Shown: positions 11,881 through 23,215, counted from the first letter of the stretch. The stretch: DNA of 64,000 nt from Molanna angustata (GCA_963576475.1 OY754980.1:29743563-29807562); one strand, 5' to 3'. Notes: generated from the letters alone by a model not told the origin. Made by a program: numbers and translations.

Positions 11881-12344
11881 TCTTCAGTACCTACATACAT
11901 TCAGAAAGGATTCAGTACAAAATATTATGCTTGAAGGTGAATAGAGTTATTCACTGACATGCTCCAAAATACCTTATGTATTTTTGTGTGCCAGATGACC
12001 TTAACCAAAACGGTCTGCAAATAATAGGTCATGCATCGTCTAAAAGAACAAAATACGTGTCTAATGACGAACTTAATGGGCGGGATTCGTAGCCAGAAGC
12101 TCGGACGATAAGTGGATAAATTATATAGATAAAGATTGCTGACTTGGAGACCTCGAATGATAAAGAGATGTGTGAATGAAACACGTCTTTGTACATATAA
12201 ATAAATAAAATATACCGTAAATGGTCTTAATCGACTATCCAATATTAATTTGATAGGGTACCAAACATATAAATGCTCGGAAATTTCCACAATAAACAAT
12301 AGTCTAAGATATACATATGTAGCAATATCAAAAAACAATACACA
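11881..12344. other. Spacer, nothing recognised
   Basis: A 160-codon open frame exists on the minus strand (12407-11925), but its composition (many Y, L, F and I) and overlap with repeat F argue against a gene. Confidence 0.4.
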
Positions 12345-12775
12345 TTGGTAAGTAGGTAAACAAGCCAAAAATGAAATAATATTTCTGGCGCAGTTCAGGG
12401 GTGACATCTGTGCGAGACACCGTCATCTCATTTATTAGGACTGTTGCTTTCGTTGTTATCAAATAAACTAATTTCTTAATTTCTCAATAGATGGCGTTAC
12501 AAAAAGACTTTTCCGTTACTGCATAGATGGCAATAGTATAGTTCCTTATTTTCAGGTGAAATGTTACACACTATTCAAATTTATAGAACTTTCAAAAATT
12601 ACATTGACAAGGGAACTCAATAAGAAGGCATACCTAATTGGTGAACGTTGCGCAAGTGCATAAAGTGATCACGTAAACCAGCCGATGACATGTCGTTAGC
12701 CCTGTAGGTGCCTCGAGTTCCTGGTTCTTCTACAAAATCCCAACTTCGTCTCTATTGAGATGTTAAAAAAATGAT
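12345..12775 (+). mobile_element. Dispersed MITE-like repeat F, copy F2
   Basis: Well preserved: GCGCAGTTCAGGGGTGACAT at 12389 onward, CTCAATAGATGGCGTTAC, GAACGTTGCGCAAG, GTGATCACGTAAACCAGCCG and CTTCGTCTCTATTGAGATG ending near 12765. Confidence 0.8.
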
Positions 12776-15175
12776 TGTCAATAAAAATATTTCCCTCCTT
12801 ATCGAAAATAGGTATGAAAAAGGTAATTCTGGCACTTGGGAATGGTTGAGTTTACCAATGCGCATCCCCTTTCTATAGGTGAAAATGGCAGATTTAAGTA
12901 TCATTTGTATCATTGTTATTCCTTTTTGTGCTATCATATCATTCATCTGATTACAATGAAACTTGGTGATTTGTTCAGCGCACAGCCGGGAAGATTTGTA
13001 AAATAATAATAGTATTTTTCTACATATTTCAGTAACAGAAAGTAACATACAAGTGCAAATTATATTGAAATCATGTTTAAATCTGCAATTTATCCTATAC
13101 TTTTTTTCATTTTTATATTCAAGAATAAAAAGAATATCAAAAAACCAGCCATTTACTGAAAACGTTGTTATCTCTCGGACTACAAGTCCTGCAATATCAA
13201 CCGTCAAAGTAGGTAATATGATGACAATATGTCCTATTCTGATTCGTTTCAACGGGCAACCGTGGATCAAAGGATTTTATCTGCGCGGTGTGCCGTAATA
13301 AGTCCCTTATAATTGCTTCAACTTTTTGACATTTCTCATTTGCTAAAATTCAGACGGATACATTAAGACGAATCAGAATAGAACATAATGCGAAGTGTGT
13401 TTTAATTTACCATAATTAAATATTTATTCATATTTCATATCATGTCATGTTTCGATAGAAAATATTTATTATACAAATTTTTAATAATTATCTATAATAA
13501 TAATTATGAGAATACCAGCGAAGAAACTTAAAACCAATGTTTTTTTATAAAAATGGCGAAATTTTGCCGATAAAATGACGCAAGCAAAACACTTGATATT
13601 TTGAAATTTCTAGAAAAAATAATTTTTTGTAAGCGAAAATAATGTTTTTTATCTTTCTGGTCGAAAGTTGATATCAATAACTTGATACTTTATCATGGGG
13701 AGGGAGGAAAAAAAAGACATCTTGGCAGTGAGTGTGCAAAAGGATACCAGGCAATAAAGCGCGAAACAACCCTTGATAATGCAAAAAAATCCCTCTTCCC
13801 CTATCACTTAATAAAGCAAAGAAACTCCTCTCTTAATAAAGCAAAAAATCTTTATACCGCGCGATAAAGGGAAAATACTTAAAAGCTCCATATCATGGTG
13901 ATAAATAAACTCGGCTTGTTAAAACGAAATTCGAGATCACGACAGCTGAGCAAGGTAATCTCTCAGCATCAAGAATCTGTAACAAAAGATAACATCATTT
14001 ACCGAGAAATAATTAGTTTCGAAGTCTTCTGCGATGAAAACAAATCATTATGTATCCTTCTACCACATTATTTTTTATACATATTATTTTTACCATCATA
14101 ATAATATATTGTAACTCCATTATAATATCGTAGAACGCTCTGCTTCATAATTGAATACTTCATATTAAATGTAATAGACTGTCCTGACCTTCAGATGAAC
14201 TTTTTCGAAGGTTTTGCGGTATTTATTGATTTATTGAGATATATTTTATTAAAAAAAAAAACAATTTGTTGGTAAAATCAAAGAATATATAACATAACAT
14301 TGTTCACATAATCTTTTGAGTATAAATGCGTCCCAATTACGAATTTACACCTGTATTATTCTTGGTACAGAAACTATTAATAAATGAAATAGACAAAAAT
14401 AACGCGATAGAAATAATAACAAGAAATTAATCAAACTAAGCGAGATGATGAATAAATTTACTATATAGAAAATAATTCAATATAAATAGAAAAACTAAAA
14501 TACACATTTTTTACATCTTACGTTAAGAATCACATCAATCACAGATTTGATGATGTTCAATATATTTTTCGTGTTTTATATGTACATAAGAAGGTAATTT
14601 AGTGGGTGATTTGTGTACATCAATATGACCAAGGCCATAATTAATGCACTTTACACAAAATGATATCAATATGAAGTATTATTTATCGTTTGTTCGTAGT
14701 ATTACATCACGTCAGGAATACAATAACAAATTGTTAGCACAGCACTGCTCGTCAGGGTCAGACCGTTAGAGCAGCACCGCTTGTCACGAAGTAGATCGAA
14801 CTCATATAAGGTTGTAGAGAATAAATACAAAAATATGAATAGATGTGATATATACAATATATACACGACGACTTTTAAAGGATACACTCTCTTCAAGATA
14901 CTAGTAAGAAAATTTGGTATAAAAGCTAATTGAATGAGTCTAAGATTTCAAAATCTTATAGGTATATCCAGAATTAAATAGTAGTAAAGATTAAAAATGG
15001 CAAAGACGTACATATATTAGTCAAAAGTCGATCGTTTGACATCGATTGATGCAAGTGTTGCCAATAGCAAGTAATCGATAGATACATAAATCGCATGAAA
15101 TAACTTTATAACGATTAAATTTTTAAATATTTCAACGTTATTATTTCATAATTGAAATATAAATACAAAAATATT
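12776..15175. other. Long unassigned region
   Basis: An 81-codon frame at 13053-13298 (+), ending in FNGQPWIKGFYLRGVP, has a less repeat-like composition than its surroundings and could be the tail of a decayed transposase, but I cannot assign it. The rest is AT-rich. No terminal repeats were identified. Confidence 0.35.
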
Positions 15176-15321
15176 CTAAAATTATGAAAAAATTATATTT
15201 AATTTTACGTTCTACTTAAATTTTTCGCAAACGCGACTCCCATTCACCGGTGAATGGGAGTCGCGTTTGCGAAAAATTTAAGTAGAACGTAAAATTAAAT
15301 ATAATTTTTTCATAATTTTAG
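15176..15321. repeat. Perfect 146-bp palindrome
   Basis: The two 73-bp arms are exact reverse complements with no loop. The centre is CATTCACC|GGTGAATG between 15248 and 15249, and pairing first fails at 15175/15322. It contains a TCGCGTTTGCGAAAAATT block and an AT-rich flank. It is either a very recent foldback insertion or a cloning/sequencing snap-back artefact. Confidence 0.95.
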
Positions 15322-15718
15322 TTGATTATGGAGTTCTATCATGAAGTGACAGTTTCAAATATATTCTGATTGTTCATTCTATCTTTAACCGGAATTGTTT
15401 GACGAGCATCGTCAAACAACAAAAAAAGATCAATTAAAACTTAACAGAACTAGCTCATCTTTAAACTTACCAACAAACAGAATCCTCACCACAATAAGCA
15501 TCAATGTACCCTACAACAAGATATTTTCCAAAACTCGCCTTACCAATATAAAAACTTATTGTTCAATTTAAAATCAGCATAGCAAGACACATTTTACACA
15601 CCTCATTACACATTTTCACAATATTCACATCCCATGTTACGTATGTTATTATTTATATGAATTGGTTTGCCACAAGTAATTGACACTAGGTAGGGATAGT
15701 TTAACGATTATATACTAT
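15322..15718. other. Spacer with a small hairpin
   Basis: GTTTGACGA-GCA-TCGTCAAAC at 15398-15418 forms a 9-bp stem. Nothing else is recognised. Confidence 0.35.
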
Positions 15719-16183
15719 GGGCCGGTATTACAGTCTCAGTTTAAGAGCTAAACTCAAGTTTTACAAAAATATAGCGTATTACAGTGTCCGTTTAGGCCTA
15801 ATCTTCCCTCAAATACGTCACTAAAACGACAAATATTTAACTCAACGTTTCTGGCGGATTAAGTACTTAACGGTGAGTCAACTGTCATTTGCTAAGCAAC
15901 GCGTGTAGTTTCAGTTTCTATCACTAGAGGCGTTAGGCAACGAGTGTAGTTCAATGAGCTATAGATATACTGGAGTGCTATTGTCCATACAACAAAACAC
16001 ATAATTTTGTGCCGATCTGGTGTGCGAATATAGCCGCAAGTGGGACTCGCGTCTCTTTCTAAGCGTTAATTCATATAGAGTTTGGCGGTCAGTTGGTGCG
16101 TTTTCCTGAGTTCGACGTGTTGTTTTAAGTCTGTTTTTGTTATTATTTGTTTTTCTTTCTATAAATTAAAAGAAATAAAGACG

Positions 16184-16543
16184 ATGGTTAAATACTGCAG
16201 CTCATTTGGATGTCAAAACATTTGGTATCCCAACAGCGGAATTAGTTTTCACGGGTAAGAAACTTTACATCTATACTTCAATGGCGTCCTCAAAGATTAC
16301 TACTTCAATATTGAAATTCCTCAACTATTTGTATTAAAATATGATCTACATTTTAATATTATTTGTTAAATTACCTACAATAATTTAAAATTTATTTTAA
16401 TTTAGTAACACTGCTATCTAACATTAAAATGATTAAACCAATATATCCTTTTGATTTCATCTTATCGTGTGAAATAGCTTTCAGTGTAGGGTTTTAATTA
16501 GTAAATCTGTCATTATTGCTTCCAGATTCCCTCTACATTTATA
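16184..16543 (+). pseudogene. THAP-domain first exon of a P-like transposase, truncated
   Basis: The ATG at 16184 opens MVKYCSSFGCQN... and ISFHG, ending at a GT donor (GGGTAAGA, splice after 16254). THAP zinc fingers begin with a short N-terminal stretch holding C-x2-4-C (here Cys5 and Cys10) and carry an F-H-x-F-P motif. A pyrimidine-rich acceptor, TTGCTTCCAG, ends at 16525, and joining the exons gives F-H-G-F-P-L across the junction, exactly the expected motif. Exon 2 then meets a stop within a few codons (TAA at 16541-16543), and the later Cys-x2-His pair is not found. The DNA-binding domain is therefore incomplete and the copy cannot make a transposase. Confidence 0.75.
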
Positions 16544-16549
16544 AAAAAT

Positions 16550-17000
16550 TCCATAATATGCTCTTCAACTGTTGTTATTTCATGTATTTATAATTTTTGT
16601 GCTATTATTTTGTGCTATCATAATATATTCCTACTCTTTTTTACATTTCTATTTTTTCTGATAATTATAACATGAATTTATAACTTGTCTTTATTTGTCA
16701 AAATTATTAATATGTTCTGTTTTACGTTTACAATTTTTACTTATAATTATTTATTGTATTTATTACGTGTCCTATTGTTATTTATTATAGTTAATAATGT
16801 GCTCTTTTTTACGTTTCAATTTTACTGTCCATTGTTATTTTAGATTTATAACTTGTGCTATTATTTGTTATAACTTATCATTTATAATATGCTTTTTCAA
16901 CTTTTCTATTTTTACTGTGAATATTTTTATGTGTTTTATAACTATGCTTTTATTTTTCATAATCAATTTTATGCTCAAATTTGCATATTAAATATTTTTT
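16550..17000 (+). repeat. Degenerate tandem repeats inside the P-like element
   Basis: About five diverged units beginning AATATGCTCTT/AATATGTTCTG/AATGTGCTCTT and containing a TTTTTACTGT or ATTTATAACTTGT block recur at roughly 67-93 bp spacing (near 16555, 16622, 16709, 16794 and 16887). Confidence 0.6.
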
Positions 17001-17139
17001 TTAATATCTAATTTTATTCTCTTTAATTCTTATTTCTGTCTACATATATTGTTACTGTGTACTTTTATGTGTTTTTGGTACTTGACATATTTGAATTGTT
17101 ATTCATATTTATTAAATAAATTAACAAAAATCGGCTGGT

Positions 17140-17345
17140 TTACGTGAACGTTGCGCAAGCACATAAAGTGATCACGTAAACCAACTGATGACAGGCCGTA
17201 TGCTCTGTAGGTGCCTTGAGTTCCTGGTTCTTCTATAATATCCCAACTTCGTCTCTATCGAGATGTTAAAAAGTTTGTCAGTAAAAATATCATTTGACTC
17301 CCGACAGAGAAAAAATCCAGAGTTTGCGTATATGTTTTTAAAATA
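17140..17345 (+). mobile_element. Repeat F, partial copy F3 inside the P-like element
   Basis: CGGCTGGTTTACGTGA runs into AACGTTGCGCAAGC and onward through CTTCGTCTCTATCGAGATG to the end block TTTGACTCCCGACAG...GTTTGCGTATATG. The left arm is shortened. This is the third layer of nesting at this locus. Confidence 0.75.
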
Positions 17346-18300
17346 ATAATCGATTAAATATATATTTATAAATAAAAAATGAGACTTTTTAAACCTGTTC
17401 TAAAGTTATTGGATCAACGTTGAAGAGCTTGTGTTTTTTTTATAGAAAAACACCTAATTAATGAATAGTTAATAACAAAATATTCTCAGTGTGGGAAGGA
17501 AAAATCAAGTTGATTCCTTATTAAAGACAGAATTGATCTCAATGGATGCAAACACTCTTATGAAAAAGTATAGGATTTGTAAATAGTCGTAATATTTGTT
17601 TTAAAAAGATATGGTTTCACATAAATGTTCTAATATTCTGAGTTATGAGATGTCTCTAATAAGTAATTTGTACTCATATATGATAATCTATATATTACTT
17701 TTACTATATATGTAGGTAACACCCGATTGTGAATATTTTTCATTTGGTTGAATTACATCATTAATTATCGGATAATCTCATTCTATTCTTCAAAATTACT
17801 CATATATTGTATGAAGTGAGAGTTCTAGAAAGAGACAGGAATGCCACTTGTACTATATCTGTTCTTTTCTACTACTTCGGCACAACATTTGAACAACATT
17901 TAGCACTCCAGTATACCTATATCTCATTGGTGTAGTTTCAATGGTAGTTTCAGTGTTCTATCACTAGAGGCGTTATTTGAATCGACAGTGGCGCCACACA
18001 CCAAAATAAAGCATTTAAATCATTATTTTGGTGAAAAAAAATAAATTTACCAAGTTGGATTATTATCACAATAGTATTTCAAGTCGTAGCGTCCCGATTT
18101 GTAGTTCGTATTATTTGAGGTTATTTAAAATTTGACAGATAATAACCACAGAAAAAGTTAAATATGTCTATAATTGAAGATTTAGTAACTGACATGTCAT
18201 ATTGCACTGTAATACGGAAATGGATTCAATCTCCCCTTAACATTAATCTTGAGTTTAACAAACTCAATGAGTTGAGGGCCGACTGTAATACCGGGCCTAT

Positions 18301-18837
18301 GCCTACTCATTGTTATTTTTACCTAGTGTTGTTTGTGTGCAGCTAAATTATGTTAGTAAAAAAAAAATAAAAAAAATATATATGTACATATATATGAATC
18401 CACCTTTGACAATCACTTGGCCAAAAATACATAACAAAAAAAAGGAATAATTCATTTTAAAAGCTAGCAACATAGATAAATCACGACTTGTTTAATTAAT
18501 TTATAACTGCCGTAATGAATTAATGGCTGAAAATTTCGGGTCATTTCATTTTTGTATTCACGCGAAATAAAATTAAAAATATAATTATTTCGCTTTCATT
18601 AATAAGGTAAAAAGGTGCTTAATTAGAGCACAAACAATTAATCACAATATTAGTGTCTATTCCTCTAGCAGAAAACCATATAACATTACTCTGTGAGAAT
18701 AATTATTAATGATGTAAAAATAAAATATTTTCATTAAAGTTAATTATAGCAAAGTTGACTCACGGACTTATAACTTAGTTTCTCACAGAACATCAACCAT
18801 TTTAGTGAAATATAAAAAGAAATATTTAAATAACTAT
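18301..18837. other. AT-rich spacer
   Basis: Nothing recognised. Confidence 0.35.
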
Positions 18838-19481
18838 GACCCGAATGCACAGTCCTAGGTACCTAAATACTAGGACTGTGCATTCGGGTCATAACCTATA
18901 ACCTCACTGGAGTATTTAGTATTCTTAAGTTTGCAATTGCGTTGCAGAGACATCACCAACTTGAATTCTAAATACTACGCCAAACTTAAGGTCGATGGCG
19001 TAGAATTTCACAATATTGTGTATGATGAAAAGAAAAAGATAGCTTTCTATGGGCTTAGACTGACTTTTAAAATGTTTTTCATGTAACCAAGCTCACACTG
19101 ACAGCTCGATGTCACGATTTTTCTGAAATTCTAGCGATTTCGGAATCTCGAATAGATCGCTGAATACTCTGTTTGGTATTTGATTTGACAAAATTATCAA
19201 ATACATATTCAACGAAGCACATAAAATTATCATCCACCGAAAAAATCTCGTATTTTCGTATGAAACCAATCTTATCGTTCCTCGCTATCAACCTTACTTT
19301 TTGATAGTTCGCAAAAGTATTTGGATATGTCTCTGTAATGCAATTCTCATACTAAACTTCGTAGCATCCTCCAGTTAGGAAGTCATGTGATCTCCTTACT
19401 TAAGTGAGCTACTGTGTAATGAAAACTTTGCTAGTATTTAGAATTTAGTTTAGTATTTAGGTCGGACTCTGCATTCGGGCC
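18838..19481. mobile_element. TIR element L with hairpin terminus
   Basis: The left end GACCCGAATGCACAGTCC and the reverse complement of the right end GGCCCGAATGCAGAGTCC match closely, and both continue into ACCTAAATACT. The left terminus is itself followed by an inverted copy (18838-18890), giving a terminal hairpin. No coding frame is evident. No clear target duplication. Confidence 0.65.
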
Positions 19482-20129
19482 TAAGTGTTTTTAAAGACGT
19501 AATTCAACTGCTTAATATCACCAATTATGAAGAGAGAACCGAATGTGACATTTATTTGTCTTGAGTTTCAATTTTAAGGAGAGGAAAAACATATTTTGTA
19601 GTTAAACGTAGATTGCACTAAGCGAGCATTGCCAAATTACTTATTTTCCAACCCAGAAAAACATTATTCGTTTAGAAATGAATTTATCCGAGTGCTGGGA
19701 ATTAATCCCAGGAAGCTGGCTTAGAACCCATACAGCTTGCCACTATGCCACGTACATATGTAAAAAGTCAATAAAAAACAACCCGGGTGTGCAAAAAGGA
19801 AAAAAAACTGGTAATTGACAGGCTGAAAAGAAATGGCAGAATACAATCTGCTCATGTCTTGTTAAAAATCCTAACATAATTCACTACTCTGTGCCTTCAT
19901 AACCTGAGAATCTGTACCATAGCTTGGTGTCATTCATCATTTCCACTACAATTATATGGGAGAAAATAACTGAGAAATCACGTTATATTATTCTGATTAT
20001 TTTTCTTTTGTGTTTATGTTTAATTATTTTGCATTCAAAAACATGTAACCTTAGGCCAAATTGAAAAAGTACTGCCTCAGAACAGAAGTGAGGCAATAAT
20101 TTCCAAACAGGTACAATTGTACATAGTCA
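19482..20129. other. Spacer, nothing firm
   Basis: 19690-19750 has a weak reverse tRNA-like look (AATTAATCCCAGGAAGCTGG, then AGAACCCATAC) but no clear A/B boxes. Confidence 0.35.
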
Positions 20130-21050
20130 GCGGTACTAATAACATTTTCGTTAAAACTCGTTTTAGCCAACTAAACCTCGCACTACGTAAACCACGTATT
20201 AGGCACTAATTCGTGGTTTAGTGGGTTCTTACTAATAATGTAAAAATGTACAAGGACTAAGTAAACCATGGAATACGGAATGAATGTTGTGTGAACGCAG
20301 CCATTTAACGGGAATTTCGGATTTTTTCTCTACTTTATGCTATTTTTTGTTCATTCTCTATGACTTTATTAGCCGTCATCTATGACATCTATCGAGAATC
20401 ATCGTATTTCTATGTTTGTCATTGTTTGTTTGTTTACTGTTGGTTTTGACGGTTTACTGTTTATGTATCGTCATGTTTTGGTTGAATTCCCAATAATTTA
20501 ACTTATTTCAACATAACTTATTACATTTATTTTAAAACAATTGTCAATGGAAAATAAATATCTTCATTTATTTGCCTTCTTCCAAATAAATCTACGAGAT
20601 GTCTAACTCCTGCCTTTGAAAATCTGTACTTTCTTCTAAAATTAATGTCGTCGTAATCAACAAACGGATTACAACGCACCTATGAATGAACACACCTTAT
20701 AAATTTTGCATCATCAAAAAACTTTCCACCTGCTCAATTTCTTGAAACGATCTTTCAAAATCGCCGATTCTATAATCATACAGATTGTTGTCCATAATTA
20801 AAAAAAGCATTTCTTTAAAAATGACAAAATACAATACGCGTGGTCTATTTGACTTGACAGCTCACGAATTCACTATTGCTATTCCACCACTAAACTAGGG
20901 GACCGGATGGTTTAGCGTTACCATGGTGATATAAACCATGGAATAAAATAGAAGTTTTAAAACTTGGTTATTAGTAAGATTTTTGGCCGTTAGGTTTTAG
21001 TCACTCTATTCCATATTTCAACCTCGCTACTTTTTCGTTATTAGTACCGC
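20130..21050 (-). mobile_element. Harbinger-like TIR element, copy 1
   Basis: The termini GCGGTACTAATAAC and GTTATTAGTACCGC are perfect inverted repeats. The copy at 57387-58286 is in the opposite orientation, colinear along its length. Each keeps the start of a HARBI1-like transposase (see 20527-20795). Only the N-terminal part of a transposase is present, so it is non-autonomous. Confidence 0.85.
20527..20795 (-). pseudogene. HARBI1-like transposase N-terminal fragment
   Basis: Read from the ATG at 20795 leftward: MDNNLYDYRIGDFERSFQ, then after a stop and a small frame change, a segment with NPFVDYDDINFRRKYRFSK followed by GVRHLVDLFGRRQINEDIYF, ending at a stop (20527-20529). The FRRKYRFSK-GV-HLVDLF pattern is what the N-terminal part of insect HARBI1-type nucleases looks like, ahead of the DDE nuclease. 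The catalytic DDE residues are not encoded. The copy at 57720-57900 is the same but has a 6-bp deletion changing G-V-R-H to G-D and a changed Lys to Met. The assignment is from motif resemblance only. Confidence 0.6.
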
Positions 21051-21605
21051 CGAGTATGTTTATAATAAGTCTTTTTAAAATATAGTTATTTTTTGTTATT
21101 GTTTTATATATGTGTAAATAATGGAAATAAATAATTTAATTTAATTTTATTTCAATTTATTTGTTGGGATTTCCACGTATAATTGACATGTGATCATTTG
21201 GATTGCAATGCGCGTTGTACAATTTTGTTAATTTTGATCATATTGTGATATAAATTATCTTTTTTTTATTTAAATTGAAAAAAGGTCCACAGCCACTGCC
21301 CTCTGCTTTCATCTGTGAGTTTTTCCGCGTTTATTTCTCATCTCGAACATAAATCATTCCGGCTGTACATTTTTCTCAGAGAGGAATGTTATTTTTCTTC
21401 ATTTATAAGGCGACACGCTAAGCTAGGTACTGGCTGTTAGCCTCTGCAGGCCTCTATCAGAAAAAAATGCCAAGACTTGTGGAAATTGTCTTATGAATCT
21501 TAATTAAACATCAAAAATATATTAATAATAACACTTACTATATTAATTTATTTTTATTAAATCGGAAGATATAAAACTTACAATAATTGTTGTATCTAAG
21601 ATCAT
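21051..21605. other. AT-rich spacer
   Basis: Nothing recognised. Confidence 0.35.
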
Positions 21606-21608
21606 TAT

Positions 21609-22165
21609 GGACCGGTATTACAGTCTCAGTTTAAGAGCTAAACTCAAGTTTTACAAAAAATAGCGTATTACAGTGTCCGTTTAGGCCTAATCCTACCTCA
21701 AATACGTCACTAAAACGACAAATATTTAACTCAACGTTTCTGGCAGATTAAGTACTTAACGGTGAGTCAACTGTCATTTCTCGACTCGTTGCTAGGCAAC
21801 GTGTGTAGTTTCAGTGTTCTATCACTAGAAGCATTAGTTGTATCGACGGTGGCGCCGCACAACAAAACAAACTGACAGCCATATTGAAACGAACATAAAA
21901 AGCATTATTTTGGTGAAAAAAAATAAAATTTACCATGTTGGATAATAAAACAATCGTATTTCAAGTCGTAGCGTCCCGTTTTGTAGTTCATATTATTTGA
22001 GGTTATTTAAAATTTGACAGAAAAAGTAAAATATGTCTATAATTGAAGATTTAGTAACTGACATGTCATATTGCACAGTAATACGGAAATGGATTCAATC
22101 TCCCCTTAACATTAATCTTGAGTTTAACATACTCAATGAGTTGAGGGCCAATTGTAATATCGTCC
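21609..22165 (+). mobile_element. TIR element K, copy 2 (TAT duplication), uninterrupted
   Basis: The ends GGACCGGTATTACAGTC and TTGTAATATCGTCC are flanked by TAT (21606-21608 and 22166-22168). It is nearly identical to both flanks of copy 1, which shows that 15952-17929 is an insertion. Near the right end both copies keep a short frame, MSIIEDLVTDMSYCTVIRKW, of unknown origin. Confidence 0.85.
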
Positions 22166-22168
22166 TAT

Positions 22169-22699
22169 AAGTAACAAGATTAAATATTTACTTAGTAATA
22201 TCGTGAGACAAAGCTAACATAGTTACATTGTGTATTATTGTCATTATTATACATTTATAATAAACATGATTTTTTTTACAAAAGTAGTTTGACAACAACA
22301 GTAAATCAAAGCATTTAAAACAGAGACAATGAAAGGGTACACTTATACAGTACACAAGTTGAGCATTGCATTTAAACATGGAAATTAGAATTAAGATTAA
22401 ATTAAACATTGAAATAAGAACAAAACAAAAATAAAGAAAAAGCCGAACAAGCATAAAAAGTCGCATAATTAAAAATAACGATATCAGTCAGTAAAACAAA
22501 AAAGTATTACTTTATCCAAACAGCCTTCATGGTGTGGAGCAAGTAATTAGTATCAAAAAATTATATACCTAAGTATAAATATTATGTATAAATATTTGCA
22601 CCCTTAATAACCTATACAATAAAGTCCGCGAACAATTCAATAAAACATCTGCTGTATCTGGATGAAAAATATGGTCTGAACAAAAAAAACACATGCGTA
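22169..22699. other. AT-rich spacer
   Basis: Nothing recognised. Confidence 0.35.
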
Positions 22700-23215
22700 T
22701 TGACAGCAAGGTCAGAATATATGACATGCATACGACCAATCATGACGTATACTGTGGAAACGCGAGCAGATGGGTACGAACTGTACGAACAAAGGGACTG
22801 TACGAACCAAGGGACTGCTACGACAGCGAGAACCTACAGTACGAACCAAGGGACTGCTACGACAACGAGAACCTACTGCACGAACCAAGGGACTCCTAAG
22901 GACAACGGAAATGAAGGTTCTAATATCAATCACTGGAATAAACTCTCCGAGATCATGTTCGCAATGTTGAAATAAAAAAAAAACATATGAAATAGAGGAC
23001 ATCGTTCGGAGGAGTAGATCCAGAAGAAGACATTGGATGGACCACGTAGCCAGAATGGACAGTAATAGACTTGCGTATATATCAGCAAATGTAATCCCCT
23101 CTGGTCGCCGTCCACCCGGAAGACTACCCAAGAGATGGAAGGATAGTTGGACTTCTCAGAAGGCGTGGTTTTTGAATAACAGACCAACCGGTTTACTAAA
23201 AGAAGAATAAGAAGA
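22700..23215 (+). pseudogene. RTE-type LINE 3' relic with in-frame tandem repeats
   Basis: Interrupted frames give CIRPIMTYTVETRAD, later TTEMKVLISITGIN, EDIVRRSRSRRRHWMDHVAR and PSGRRPPGRLPKRWKDSW. These are the ordered blocks of the RTE endonuclease-RT C-terminus (TYG.ET.., R..RW..H.AR, GRRPPGRP..RW.D). It ends in an AAGAAGAAG tail (23205-23220), typical of RTE 3' ends here. Between the first two blocks a 39-bp unit (13 codons; TACGAACCAAGGGACTGCTA...) is repeated from 22801, at 22840 and partly at 22879. Frameshifts mark it as dead. Confidence 0.75.

Larger units (their letters stand above)
15952..17929 (+). mobile_element. P-element-superfamily transposon, non-autonomous, nested in K
   Basis: It is flanked by a perfect 8-bp duplication GTGTAGTT (15944-15951 and 17930-17937). 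The TIRs are about 30 bp: CAATGAG-TATAG-TATACTGG onward at the left, and its near-exact reverse complement ending CATTG at the right (two mismatches). CA...TG ends and an 8-bp duplication are hallmarks of P elements, and the THAP-type exon at 16184 agrees. The DDE/RNase H and GTP-binding parts of a P transposase are not seen. The interior is AT-rich with degenerate repeats and a piece of repeat F, so it is an internally deleted derivative. Confidence 0.8.
15719..18297 (+). mobile_element. TIR element K, copy 1 (TAT duplication), interrupted
   Basis: The ends are GGGCCGGTATTACAGTC and GACTGTAATACCGGGCC, flanked by TAT (15716-15718 and 18298-18300). Copy 2 at 21609-22165 is 557 bp, so the extra length here comes from the inserted P-like transposon (15952-17929). 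GG-CC termini with a 3-bp duplication recall PIF/Harbinger elements, but the known TWA target is not matched, so the class is an inference. Confidence 0.85.

Noticed and set aside
11925..12407. 160-codon open frame on the minus strand
   Set aside because: Its start overlaps repeat F, the composition is that of AT-rich noncoding DNA, and no domain is recognisable.
12752..13270. 172-codon open frame on the minus strand
   Set aside because: Overlaps the end of repeat F, has no recognisable motif, and is probably chance in AT-rich DNA.
13053..13298. 81-codon frame ending FNGQPWIKGFYLRGVP
   Set aside because: Looks slightly protein-like and could be a transposase relic, but I could not match any catalytic motif, so it is only mentioned within the spacer entry.
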